From: Novispirillum itersonii
GTDB lineage: Bacteria > Pseudomonadota > Alphaproteobacteria > Rhodospirillales > Rhodospirillaceae
Reading direction: 5' to 3'
NCBI RefSeq assembly: GCF_014205675.1
Contig: NZ_JACIIX010000011.1
Coordinates: forward strand, 1 to 64,000
Length of the DNA: 64,000 bases
Below the pieces are notes generated by a model. It was not told the DNA's origin. It ran no database searches and saw nothing but the letters and a program-made list of their open reading frames with translations. Numbering within the stretch: the first letter of the stretch is position 1; each line of letters opens with the position of its first letter. Below, piece after piece: positions 57,273 through 64,000 of the stretch. A program made the position numbers and the translations under genes.

Positions 57273-57554
57273 TCATCCATTCAGTGCGGCAGCGCGCTTC
57301 AGGTCAGCACGTTTCAGGTCAGCACGTTTCAGGTCAGACTGGGCCTGCCGGATCACCGGCCACACCTGCTCCGACCGCAGGCCGTCCCGCTGCATCACCA
57401 GATGCACCAGCGGATCGGTCATCACATCCGTCAGCGACGGTTCACCGGTCCGCCACGGATCCGGGCGACGGGACGGAACGGCCCCCAGGGTGACAGCCTT
57501 GCCATGGGGCGGCGGCAGGCCGGGAGTCGAGGCTGTAAAAGCATAAGTCTGCAT
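57273..57554 (-). CDS. Unrecognised 93-residue protein with ADLKR repeats
   Basis: ATG 57552-57554 follows a good ribosome site (AGGAGA). The product starts MQTYAFTASTPGLPPPHGKAV, has a helical middle (DVMTDPLVHLVMQRDGLRSEQVWPVIRQAQ) and ends in SDLKR-ADLKR-ADLKR-AAALNG. The repeat comes from a 15-bp tandem duplication in the DNA and looks like a short pentapeptide-repeat stretch (ADLxx), though three units are too few for a beta-helix. No signal peptide is visible. It is divergent from the Rrf2 gene, shares the operator at 57714-57727, and has its own terminator, so it is probably real and sulfur-regulated. Function unknown. Confidence 0.62.
   Translation of the reverse strand: MQTYAFTASTPGLPPPHGKAVTLGAVPSRRPDPWRTGEPSLTDVMTDPLVHLVMQRDGLRSEQVWPVIRQAQSDLKRADLKRADLKRAAALNG
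57298..57339. repeat. 15-bp tandem repeat, about 2.8 copies
   Basis: TTCAGGTCAGCACGT repeats at a 15-bp period inside the 3' end of the 93-residue gene, adding ADLKR units to its tail. Perfect copies suggest recent slippage. Confidence 0.85.
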
Positions 57555-57713
57555 CGCAGGTCTCCTGATTGGGGAAGGGATTGAAAAGGGAAGCGGAGCC
57601 CGGCGGAAGGCGTCCACTTCCGCCGGGCCGTGCCCGGGCGGGGGATATAGCAGGAAACCCGCCCGGTACTCAGACACTGTAGGGTTCCCTCATCCTGAAT
57701 GCAACACATAATT

Positions 57714-57727
57714 CTATATTTTTATAG
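57714..57727. promoter_or_regulatory. Island operator copy C, between the 93-residue gene and the Rrf2 gene
   Basis: CTAT (57714-57717), ATTTTT, ATAG (57724-57727) with ATTTTATAG following. It lies upstream of the Rrf2 promoter (TTGACT at 57755-57760, 17-bp spacer, AAATAC at 57778-57783) and within the likely promoter zone of the divergent 93-residue gene. Confidence 0.65.
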
Positions 57728-57795
57728 ATTTTATAGAAAATAATGCCGCAACCCTTGACTCCGCGCGGTCTCTTTGTAAATACGGGCGTCATAAA

Positions 57796-58260
57796 ATGGA
57801 GACGCCCACACCAATGCTGTCCAGCAAAGCAAAATACGGCCTGAAGGCGATGGTCTATCTGGCCCGCAACGAAAATCAGGGCGCCATCGTTATTCAGGAT
57901 ATTGCCGACGCGGAAACGATCCCGAAGAAGTTTCTCGATGCGATCATGCTGGAGATGAAGAACAACGGCCTGCTGACCAGCAAAAAAGGCAAAGGCGGCG
58001 GCTACATGCTGGCGGTTCCGGCGGCGCAGATCCGCGTCGGCGATATCATCCGCATTCTGGATGGCCCGCTGGCCCCGGTGCCCTGCGCCTCCCGCAATGC
58101 CTATAAGCCCTGTGCCGACTGCCGGGACGAAGCGGGCTGTGCGGTGCGGGCCGTGATGAGCGATGTGCGGGATGCTATCGCCGCGATTCTCGATACCTGC
58201 ACCCTGTCTGACATGGCCAGCAAGGGCGCGGGCGAGATGATCCTGAATTACGAGATCTGA
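57796..58260 (+). CDS. Rrf2-family transcriptional regulator, candidate sulfur regulator
   Basis: A 154-residue Rrf2 protein (148 if ATG 57814 is used; the family usually begins near MLSSKAKYGLKAM, and GGAGA lies 11 bases before that ATG). The winged helix covers AIVIQDIADAETIPKKFLDAIMLEMKNNGLLTSKKGKGGGYMLAVP. A cluster of four cysteines follows (PCASRNAYKPCADCRDEAGC), which could hold an Fe-S cluster as in IscR/NsrR or sense thiols, though the spacing differs from IscR. Like CymR of Bacillus it sits among cysteine and sulfate genes. It is central to the island and has an operator copy upstream. Confidence 0.85.
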   Translation: METPTPMLSSKAKYGLKAMVYLARNENQGAIVIQDIADAETIPKKFLDAIMLEMKNNGLLTSKKGKGGGYMLAVPAAQIRVGDIIRILDGPLAPVPCASRNAYKPCADCRDEAGCAVRAVMSDVRDAIAAILDTCTLSDMASKGAGEMILNYEI

Positions 58261-58327
58261 GCCCGGGTAACGGTCCAAGGTACCGCCTTAAGTCCGATCC
58301 CAGCTTGAGTCCGATGCCAGAAGGGTA

Positions 58328-59350
58328 TCAGCTCAGGCCGTCAAACAGCGGTGTCGACAGATACCGCTCGGCGCAGGACGGAACGATCACCACCACCGTC
58401 TTTCCCCGCATTTCCGCCCGCCGCGCCACTTCCAGCGCCGCACACAGGGCAGCGCCGGAGGAGATTCCCACCGGAATCCCTTCCTGCCGGGCGGCCAGAC
58501 GTGCTGTGCGGAAGGCGTTTTCGTTGGTGATGGTCAGGATTTCGTCAATCAGACCCCGGTCCAGCAGCGGCGGCACGAATCCGGCCCCGATCCCCTGAAT
58601 TTTATGGGGGGCTGGCATCCCGCCGGACAGCACCGGGCTGGCGTCCGGCTCCACTGCAATCACCCGCAGGGCCGGATTATACTGCCGCAACGCCTGCCCG
58701 ATGCCGGTCAGGGTCCCGCCGGTCCCGACTCCCCCGACCACAGCATCAACCCTGCCCCCGGTATCCGCCCAGATCTCTTCGGCGGTCGTGCTGCGGTGAA
58801 TCTCCGGATTCGCCGGATTCTGGAACTGCTTCAGCGACACCGCTCCAGGGATTGCCGCCAGCAGCTCCCGCGCCCGGGCAATGGCCCCGCCCATTCCCTT
58901 GGCTGCCGGGGTCAGATCAATTTCCGCCCCGAACAGCTGCACCATCTTCCGCCGTTCCACCGACATGCTTTCCGGCATGGTCAGGATCAGCCGGTATCCT
59001 TTGACCGCCGCAATTCCGGCCAGCGCAATACCGGTGTTTCCTGATGTCGGCTCGACGAGGGTTGAATAGCCGGGAATCAGGTCCCCCCGGGCCTCTGCCG
59101 CCTCCACCATGGCCAGCGCAACCCGGTCCTTGACCGAGGCCCGCGGATTGAAGAATTCGAGTTTAGCCAGCAGATCAGCGGTCCCCGTGGCATTCATCCG
59201 GTTGATCCGCACCAGCGGGGTTCCACCGACGGTCTGCATGATATGATCATAGACACGGCCGCGCGGCGGGGCGGCAACAGCGTCGCGCCGGGGCAACGGC
59301 GGCTGCGAGGACAGGGCGGTGCGACAGGCAAAATCCGAATCGGGAGACAT
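58328..59350 (-). CDS. cysK: Cysteine synthase (O-acetylserine sulfhydrylase)
   Basis: A 340-residue PLP enzyme that makes cysteine from O-acetylserine and sulfide. The N-terminal 35 residues are a non-conserved extension; the family starts near VYDHIMQTVGGTPLVRINRM. The PLP lysine lies in NPRASVKDRVAL, the substrate loop is EPTSGNTGIALAG, and the phosphate loop GVGTGGTLTGIG. IPVGISSGAALCAALEVA closes the active site. AGAAGGA before ATG 59350 sets the start. It is convergent with the Rrf2 gene and divergent from the second cysP, with an operator-like site over its promoter. Cystathionine-beta-synthase-type activity is less likely. Confidence 0.93.
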   Translation of the reverse strand: MSPDSDFACRTALSSQPPLPRRDAVAAPPRGRVYDHIMQTVGGTPLVRINRMNATGTADLLAKLEFFNPRASVKDRVALAMVEAAEARGDLIPGYSTLVEPTSGNTGIALAGIAAVKGYRLILTMPESMSVERRKMVQLFGAEIDLTPAAKGMGGAIARARELLAAIPGAVSLKQFQNPANPEIHRSTTAEEIWADTGGRVDAVVGGVGTGGTLTGIGQALRQYNPALRVIAVEPDASPVLSGGMPAPHKIQGIGAGFVPPLLDRGLIDEILTITNENAFRTARLAARQEGIPVGISSGAALCAALEVARRAEMRGKTVVVIVPSCAERYLSTPLFDGLS

Positions 59351-59408
59351 GGGGCGCGTCCTTCTGCCGGGGCCAGCGGAGAGCACCGCCATCGCGGTAC
59401 CATAAAAA

Positions 59409-59437
59409 CTATAACAAGGTAGATTAATAGATTTCAA
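59409..59437 (-). promoter_or_regulatory. cysK promoter overlapped by island operator copy D
   Basis: On the minus strand TTGAAA (59432-59437), a 17-bp spacer and TTATAG (59409-59414) form a good promoter. The operator CTAT (59409-59412), AACAAG, GTAG (59419-59422) covers the -10 and spacer, and a further AATAGATTT half-site (59426-59434) touches the -35. Overlap favours repression. Confidence 0.6.
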
Positions 59438-59589
59438 GCTCTCCGTCTGGCTGCTCGACACGGGCCATCCCCGACTTTCCCCTTTGCCAAGCATCCCTTT
59501 AATCCATTGATATATAAATATTTTCCCCTTTATCTCCAACGGCAAATTTAACCAGATTCGGCTGTATTTAAAGAATGAAAAAACAGCGC

Positions 59590-59618
59590 TTGACGGTATA
59601 AAAATACAAATTCATAGT
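59590..59618 (+). promoter_or_regulatory. Second cysP promoter with operator-like copy E
   Basis: TTGACG (59590-59595), a 17-bp spacer and CATAGT (59613-59618) form a promoter about 32 bp before the ATG. The -10 contains the ATAG half-site followed by TTTTATGG, as in copy A (ATAG-ATTTATGG); the left arm (ATAC) is degenerate. Confidence 0.5.
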
Positions 59619-59649
59619 TTTATGGCCATTTCGCCATGGGAGGCCCACA

Positions 59650-60714
59650 ATGATCTTCACCACCCGTCAGACTACCCTGCCGACCAAGACGGCCCGCCCG
59701 TCTCTGCTGTCCCGTCGTATGCTGCTGGTGGCGGGCGCCCTGGCCTGCTTCGCCGGGGGCCTTGCCGGCCCCGTCACCGCCCGCGCCGCTGAACAGAAAA
59801 CCCTGCTGAACGTCTCCTACGATCCGACCCGGGAGCTGTACCAGAAGCTGAACGCCGCCTTCATCCCGACCTATAAGGATGCGGAGCTGAAGATCAACCA
59901 GTCGCATGGTGGTTCCGGCAAGCAGGCCCGCTCGGTGATCGACGGCCTTGATGCCGATGTGGTGACGCTGGCGCTGGCCTATGACATTGACGCCATCGCC
60001 GACACCGGCCTGCTGGCCAAGGACTGGCAGACCCGTCTGCCGCAGAACAGCTCGCCCTACACCTCGACCATCGTATTCCTCGTCCGCAAGGGCAATCCGG
60101 CAGCCATTAAGGACTGGCCGGATCTGATCAAGCCGGGCGTGCAGGTGATCACCCCCAACCCGAAGACCTCCGGCGGTGCCCGCTGGAACCATCTGGCCGC
60201 CTATGCCTATGCCCTGCAGGCCAACGGCAACGATGCCGCCAAGGCCGAGGACTACCTGAGCAAGCTGTACGCCAACGTGCCGGTGCTGGACACCGGGGCC
60301 CGGGGAGCCACCAACACCTTCGCCCAGCGCGGCATCGGCGATGTGCTGCTGGCGTGGGAGAATGAGGCGATCCTGTCGCTGAAGGAGTTCGGTGACGCCT
60401 TCGAAATCGTCGTTCCGTCGATCTCCATTCTGGCGGAGCCGCCGGTGGCGGTGGTCGATAAGGTGGCGGACCGCAAAGGCACCCGTGCGGCGGCCGAAGC
60501 CTACCTGAAGTTCCTCTACACGCCGGAGGCGCAGGAGATCATCGCTCAGAACCACTACCGTCCGCGTGATCCGGCGGTGGCGGCCAAATACGCCAAAAAC
60601 TTCCCGGAGGTGAAGCTGGTGACCATCGACGGGGCCTTCGGTGGCTGGCGCAAGGCACAGGAGACCCATTTCGCCGATGGTGGTATCTTTGACCGCGTCA
60701 GCGTGAAGAAGTAA
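59650..60714 (+). CDS. cysP: Sulfate-binding periplasmic protein (second copy)
   Basis: A 354-residue binding protein with a long, Arg-containing signal peptide ([23 protein letters not shown], cleavage near ARAAEQ), which could be Sec- or Tat-like because of the paired Arg. The mature protein has [70 protein letters not shown] and [18 protein letters not shown], closely following the Sbp/CysP family. It heads a complete cysP-cysT-cysW-cysA operon and is divergent from cysK. Confidence 0.95.
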   Translation: MIFTTRQTTLPTKTARPSLLSRRMLLVAGALACFAGGLAGPVTARAAEQKTLLNVSYDPTRELYQKLNAAFIPTYKDAELKINQSHGGSGKQARSVIDGLDADVVTLALAYDIDAIADTGLLAKDWQTRLPQNSSPYTSTIVFLVRKGNPAAIKDWPDLIKPGVQVITPNPKTSGGARWNHLAAYAYALQANGNDAAKAEDYLSKLYANVPVLDTGARGATNTFAQRGIGDVLLAWENEAILSLKEFGDAFEIVVPSISILAEPPVAVVDKVADRKGTRAAAEAYLKFLYTPEAQEIIAQNHYRPRDPAVAAKYAKNFPEVKLVTIDGAFGGWRKAQETHFADGGIFDRVSVKK

Positions 60715-60743
60715 GCGGCCCGGACCAGCACAGGAGGTCCGCC

Positions 60744-61664
60744 ATGACAGCGTCCCCTTCTCTCCATCCCGGACAGGCTCCACAGACCGTACAGGGGGCC
60801 GGGCATTCCCCGGCCCCCGTGCCACGCCGCCGCAGCCTGCTGCGGCGACAGGTCATTCCCGGCTTCACCCTCAGCATGGGCATCACGCTCGGCTGGCTGT
60901 CGCTGATCGTGCTGATCCCGCTGGCGGGATTGGTGATCCGCGCCTCCGGCCTGCCGCTGGACCGCTGGATCACGGTGCTGACCGACACCCGGCTTCTGGC
61001 CGCCCTGCGCCTCAGTTTCGGCGGGGCACTGATCGCCGCGCTGATCAACGGCGTTCTGGGGCTGATCGTCGCCTGGGTGCTGGTGCGCTACCCCTTCCCC
61101 GGACGCAAACTGATCGATTCCATGATCGACCTGCCGTTCGCCCTCCCGACCGCCGTCGCCGGGATCGCGCTCAGCGCCCTGTATGCCCCCAATGGCTGGC
61201 TGGGCAGCCTGCTGGCCCCACTGGGCATCAAGGTGGCCTTCACCCCGCTGGGGGCGGTGGTCGCCATGGTGTTCATCGGCCTGCCGTTTGTGGTGCGCAC
61301 GGTGCAGCCGGTGCTGGAAGACATCGACGTGGAACTGGAAGAAGCCGCCGCCTGTCTGGGCGCGTCCCGCCGTCAGACCTTCTGGATGGTGCAGCTGCCG
61401 ACCATCGCCCCGGCGCTGGCCACCGGCATCTCGCTGGCCTTCGCCCGTGCGGTGGGGGAATACGGATCGGTGATCTTCATCGCCGGGAACCTGCCCCGGG
61501 TGTCGGAAATTGCCCCGCTGCTGATCGTCACCCGGCTGGAGCAGTATGACTATGTCGGGGCCACCGCCATCGCCACCATCATGCTGGCCGCCTCTTTTAT
61601 CCTGCTGCTGATCGTCAATGTCCTGCAAAAATGGAACCGTGACCGTCAGGGAGGTCTCCGATGA
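60744..61664 (+). CDS. cysT: Sulfate/thiosulfate ABC transporter permease CysT (second copy)
   Basis: A 306-residue permease with a longer polar N-terminus than the first copy. Core motifs are IPGFTLSMGITLGWLSLIVLIPLAGL, GRKLIDSMIDLPFALPTAVAGIALSALY, FVVRTVQPVLEDIDVELEEAAACLGASRRQTFWMVQLPTIAPAL and AVGEYGSVIFIAGNLPRVSEIAPLLIVTRLEQYDY. An AGGAGG ribosome site lies upstream. The stop overlaps the cysW start by 4 bp. Confidence 0.95.
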   Translation: MTASPSLHPGQAPQTVQGAGHSPAPVPRRRSLLRRQVIPGFTLSMGITLGWLSLIVLIPLAGLVIRASGLPLDRWITVLTDTRLLAALRLSFGGALIAALINGVLGLIVAWVLVRYPFPGRKLIDSMIDLPFALPTAVAGIALSALYAPNGWLGSLLAPLGIKVAFTPLGAVVAMVFIGLPFVVRTVQPVLEDIDVELEEAAACLGASRRQTFWMVQLPTIAPALATGISLAFARAVGEYGSVIFIAGNLPRVSEIAPLLIVTRLEQYDYVGATAIATIMLAASFILLLIVNVLQKWNRDRQGGLR

Positions 61665-62503
61665 GCAAGCGATCCCTGCGGGACCACTCCGCCACCCGCC
61701 TGTCACTGGTCGCCCTGACCGTGGTGATCGTCCTGCTGTTCCTGCTGCTGCCGCTGGCACAGGTGCTGCAACAGGCTTTTGCCAAAGGTCCGGCAGTGTT
61801 CTGGCACTCCCTTCAGGGGGAAGACCCGCTGGCGGCCATCCGCCTGACCCTGCTGGTGGCGGCGATCTCCGTTCCGCTTAATCTGGTGTTCGGGCTGGCG
61901 GCAAGCTGGGCGATCACCAAATTCGATTTTCCCGGCAAAAGCCTGCTGGTGTCCCTGATTGACCTGCCGTTTTCGGTGTCGCCGGTGATTTCCGGCCTGA
62001 TCTACGTGCTGCTGTTCGGGGCACACGGGTTTCTCGGGCCGTGGCTGATCGAGCATAACCTGAAGATCATCTTCGCCGTTCCCGGCATCGTTCTGGCCAC
62101 CGTCTTCGTCACCTTCCCCTTCGTCGCCCGCGAACTGATCCCGCTGATGGAGGAACAGGGCCGTGAAGAAGAAGAGGCGGCACTGGTGCTGGGGGCCAGC
62201 GGATGGCGGACTTTCTGGTCCGTCACGCTGCCAAATGTAAAATGGGCATTGTTATACGGCGTATTGCTGTGTAATGCTCGGGCCATGGGCGAATTTGGCG
62301 CCGTTTCTGTCGTATCCGGCCATGTCAGGGGCCTGACCAACACCATGCCGCTGCATGTGGAGATATTGTACAATGAATATGATTTCGTCGGAGCGTTCGC
62401 GGTGGCTTCGGTTCTCGCGCTCCTCGCCCTCGTCACCCTCGGGATCAAATCCGCAGTCGAATGGTGGCACCGGGACGAACTTGCGGCCACCCGCCGCCAT
62501 TGA
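61661..62503 (+). CDS. cysW: Sulfate/thiosulfate ABC transporter permease CysW (second copy)
   Basis: A 280-residue permease with [32 protein letters not shown], the coupling loop [32 protein letters not shown] and [52 protein letters not shown], the CysW signature. The stretch 62230-62400 is noticeably less GC-rich (for example AATGTAAAATGGGCATTGT) than the rest of the gene although the protein is conserved. It partners with the second CysT. Confidence 0.95.
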   Translation: MSKRSLRDHSATRLSLVALTVVIVLLFLLLPLAQVLQQAFAKGPAVFWHSLQGEDPLAAIRLTLLVAAISVPLNLVFGLAASWAITKFDFPGKSLLVSLIDLPFSVSPVISGLIYVLLFGAHGFLGPWLIEHNLKIIFAVPGIVLATVFVTFPFVARELIPLMEEQGREEEEAALVLGASGWRTFWSVTLPNVKWALLYGVLLCNARAMGEFGAVSVVSGHVRGLTNTMPLHVEILYNEYDFVGAFAVASVLALLALVTLGIKSAVEWWHRDELAATRRH

Positions 62504-62522
62504 GGAAGGACAGGCACAGGCC

Positions 62523-63557
62523 ATGATTGACCTGCAGCAGATTCACAAGACCTTCGGCGCCTTCACCGCGCTGGACCATGTCAGCCTGTCCATTCCGCGC
62601 GGGCGGATGGTGGCGCTGCTGGGGCCGTCGGGGTCAGGGAAGACGACGCTGCTGCGCATCATCGCCGGACTGGAACATGCCGACGGCGGCATCATCCGGC
62701 TGGATGGGCAGGATGCCACCGACCTCAGCGCCCGCGACCGCCGCATCGGCTTTGTGTTCCAGCACTACGCCCTGTTCCGTCATATGACCGTCGCCGATAA
62801 CGTCGCCTTCGGCCTGAAGGTCCGCCCGCGCGACAGCCGCCCGTCGAAGGATGAGATCCGCGAGCGCGTCAGCACCCTGCTGAAGCTGGTGCATCTGGAT
62901 GGTCTGGCCGGGCGGTACCCGACCCAGCTGTCCGGCGGGCAGCGGCAGCGGGTGGCGCTGGCCCGGGCACTGGCGGTGGAACCCCGCCTGCTGCTGCTGG
63001 ACGAACCGTTCGGGGCGCTGGATGCGCAGGTCCGTAAGGATCTGCGCCGCTGGATGCGCCGCCTGCATGATGACATGGGCCTGACCAGTGTGTTCGTCAC
63101 CCACGATCAGGAGGAAGCGCTGGAGCTGGCCGACGACGTGGTGGTGATGTCGCATGGCCGGATCGAGCAGATCGGCACCCCGGCGGATATCTACGACAAT
63201 CCGGCCACACCGTTCGTCTATCAGTTCCTCGGCAATGCCACCAGACTGGCCGCCACCGTACAGGGCGGCACCGCCCATCTGAACGGCTGGCAGATCCCCG
63301 CCACCGCCCCCGACGGCGCGGCGGTGGCTTTCATCCGCCCGCATGACTGGACGCTGGAGGATGCCGCCGCCGGGGCCAACGCCACCCTGCGCCATGCCTC
63401 GGTGCTGGGATCCAGCCTGCGGCTGGATGTCACCCTTGAGGATGGGCAGGATATCGAGGTGGATATCCGTCGCGATGCCGGACAGGCGGTGCCTGCCGCC
63501 GGATCGGCCCTGCGGCTGACCCCCAACCGGGTGGCGGTGTTCCCCGCCACAGCATAA
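62523..63557 (+). CDS. cysA: Sulfate/thiosulfate ABC transporter ATPase CysA
   Basis: A 344-residue ATPase. It begins [29 protein letters not shown]; Walker A is GPSGSGKTT, the signature LSGGQRQRV, Walker [13 protein letters not shown] and the switch His is in [22 protein letters not shown]-terminal TOBE-like regulatory domain follows from about residue 240. ATG 62523 is chosen because the family begins there; the frame continuing to 62355 overlaps cysW. It is the only cysA in the window and is probably shared with the first cysPTW set. Confidence 0.95.
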   Translation: MIDLQQIHKTFGAFTALDHVSLSIPRGRMVALLGPSGSGKTTLLRIIAGLEHADGGIIRLDGQDATDLSARDRRIGFVFQHYALFRHMTVADNVAFGLKVRPRDSRPSKDEIRERVSTLLKLVHLDGLAGRYPTQLSGGQRQRVALARALAVEPRLLLLDEPFGALDAQVRKDLRRWMRRLHDDMGLTSVFVTHDQEEALELADDVVVMSHGRIEQIGTPADIYDNPATPFVYQFLGNATRLAATVQGGTAHLNGWQIPATAPDGAAVAFIRPHDWTLEDAAAGANATLRHASVLGSSLRLDVTLEDGQDIEVDIRRDAGQAVPAAGSALRLTPNRVAVFPATA

Positions 63558-63565
63558 TCCACCGG

Positions 63566-63601
63566 CCTGCCCTCCCTCCGGATCTCCGGCGGGAGGGCAG
63601 G
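63566..63601 (+). terminator. Strong hairpin after cysA
   Basis: CCTGCCCTCCC (63566-63576) and GGGAGGGCAGG (63591-63601) pair over 11 bp around an inner CCGG/CCGG stem. The T-run is missing, so it may act as an RNA 3' stabiliser or a Rho-assisted stop. Confidence 0.6.
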
Positions 63602-63702
63602 CAGGCAGGGTCCCGGAAAATTCGCCTCCACAGAGACATTTTCCCCCTGTTCTCACAAAGACGTTGCCGGAGGGCGATAAACGGACGACGGTCGTAGGCA
63701 TC

Positions 63703-64000
63703 ATGTCTGATCTGCCTGCCATACGGCCCCCCATCCTGCCCCTCAGCGATGCCGTGCTGTCGTTCATCGCCAGCTGTGGCAGCATCCGGCTGGCCAGCCG
63801 CACCGCTGCCTTCCGCCCCATCGCCGCCCGGGGCCTGTCCGTTGTGGTCGCCGACCGCAGCAGCGGACTGCTGCGGGTCTGCGTCTCCACCCCCGGCTGC
63901 CGCCCGCTGCTGGAGGCCGTGCAGGACAGCGGAACCCTCGCCGTAGCCCTGTCCCAGCCGCTGACGCACCGATCCCTACAGATCAAGGGGCGGGATGCGG
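63703..64000 (+). CDS. Pyridoxamine-5'-phosphate-oxidase-like flavin-fold protein, N-terminal part (cut by window edge)
   Basis: ATG 63703 opens a frame that runs off the window (MSDLPAIRPPILPLSDAVLSF at the start, VALSQPLTHRSLQIKGRDA at the edge). The order of short beta-strand-like segments (GSIRLASRTAAFRPIAARGL, LLRVCVSTPGCRPLLEAVQDSGTLAVAL) and the THRSLQIKG motif fit FMN-binding split-barrel proteins of the PNPOx-like family. About 99 residues are visible. It follows cysA in the same direction by 145 bp, so a redox role linked to sulfur metabolism is possible, but this is inference. The ribosome site is not obvious. Confidence 0.6.
   Translation, partial: MSDLPAIRPPILPLSDAVLSFIASCGSIRLASRTAAFRPIAARGLSVVVADRSSGLLRVCVSTPGCRPLLEAVQDSGTLAVALSQPLTHRSLQIKGRDA

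Overview
The window looks like a chromosomal segment of a GC-rich alphaproteobacterium, most likely Rhodospirillales. The reasons are the core order gatB/yqeY-domain gene, dnaG and rpoD read away from carA-carB-greA, an MlaA/MlaC pair, an ArsR-methyltransferase regulator in front of metF-metH, and a peroxiredoxin-trxB-LysR group. Codon use is GC-rich throughout, so most frames are open on both strands and many long antisense frames are shadows. I saw no rRNA, tRNA or CRISPR array. Family names rest on recognition of the translated sequence, not on searches.

Layout. 1-1225: a decaying surface-polysaccharide locus. The right end of an IS3-family element (1-95) sits in an O-antigen-ligase-like gene that also carries an in-frame amber codon, next to a 5'-truncated wecB. 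1260-5433: prmA, a candidate 40-residue protein, a Dabb-domain protein and a UvrD/PcrA helicase. 5542-10145: a chemoreceptor, mlaC and mlaA. 10573-16035: ArsR-methyltransferase regulator, metF and metH behind a 16-bp palindrome. 16093-18473: two small lipoproteins and a diguanylate cyclase. 18499-22363: a Lrp regulator divergent from an ornithine cyclodeaminase, an acetylpolyamine amidohydrolase-like enzyme and a CtlX-like citrulline hydrolase, together an arginine/citrulline/polyamine module. 22468-26969: rpoD, dnaG, YqeY-domain gene. 27346-34888: carA, an unrecognised 92-residue gene, carB, greA, kup. 34970-38848: second Lrp regulator, peroxiredoxin, trxB, LysR. 38990-39255: a gene-free stretch with one or two candidate structured small RNAs. 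39585-42170: acnB.

42289-63557 is a sulfur-acquisition island. It holds a seven-gene operon (peptide-type ABC transporter, luciferase-like flavin monooxygenase, two AhpD/CMD-type proteins), an aapJQM-type amino-acid transporter without its ATPase, a sulfate transporter cysP-cysT-cysW without cysA, a small unknown gene, an Rrf2 regulator, cysK, and a second complete sulfate transporter cysP-cysT-cysW-cysA. A partial pyridoxamine-oxidase-like gene runs off the right edge.

The most interesting pattern is a shared AT-rich palindrome, core CTAT-N6-ATAG with AAAT/ATTT flanks. It is clear in front of three transcription units of the island (KPN-type operon, aap, rrf2/small gene), one mismatch away at cysK, and degenerate at both sulfate transporters. 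At cysK and the second cysP it overlaps recognisable -35/-10 elements. I propose it is the operator of the central Rrf2 regulator, which would make the island one sulfur-responsive regulon.
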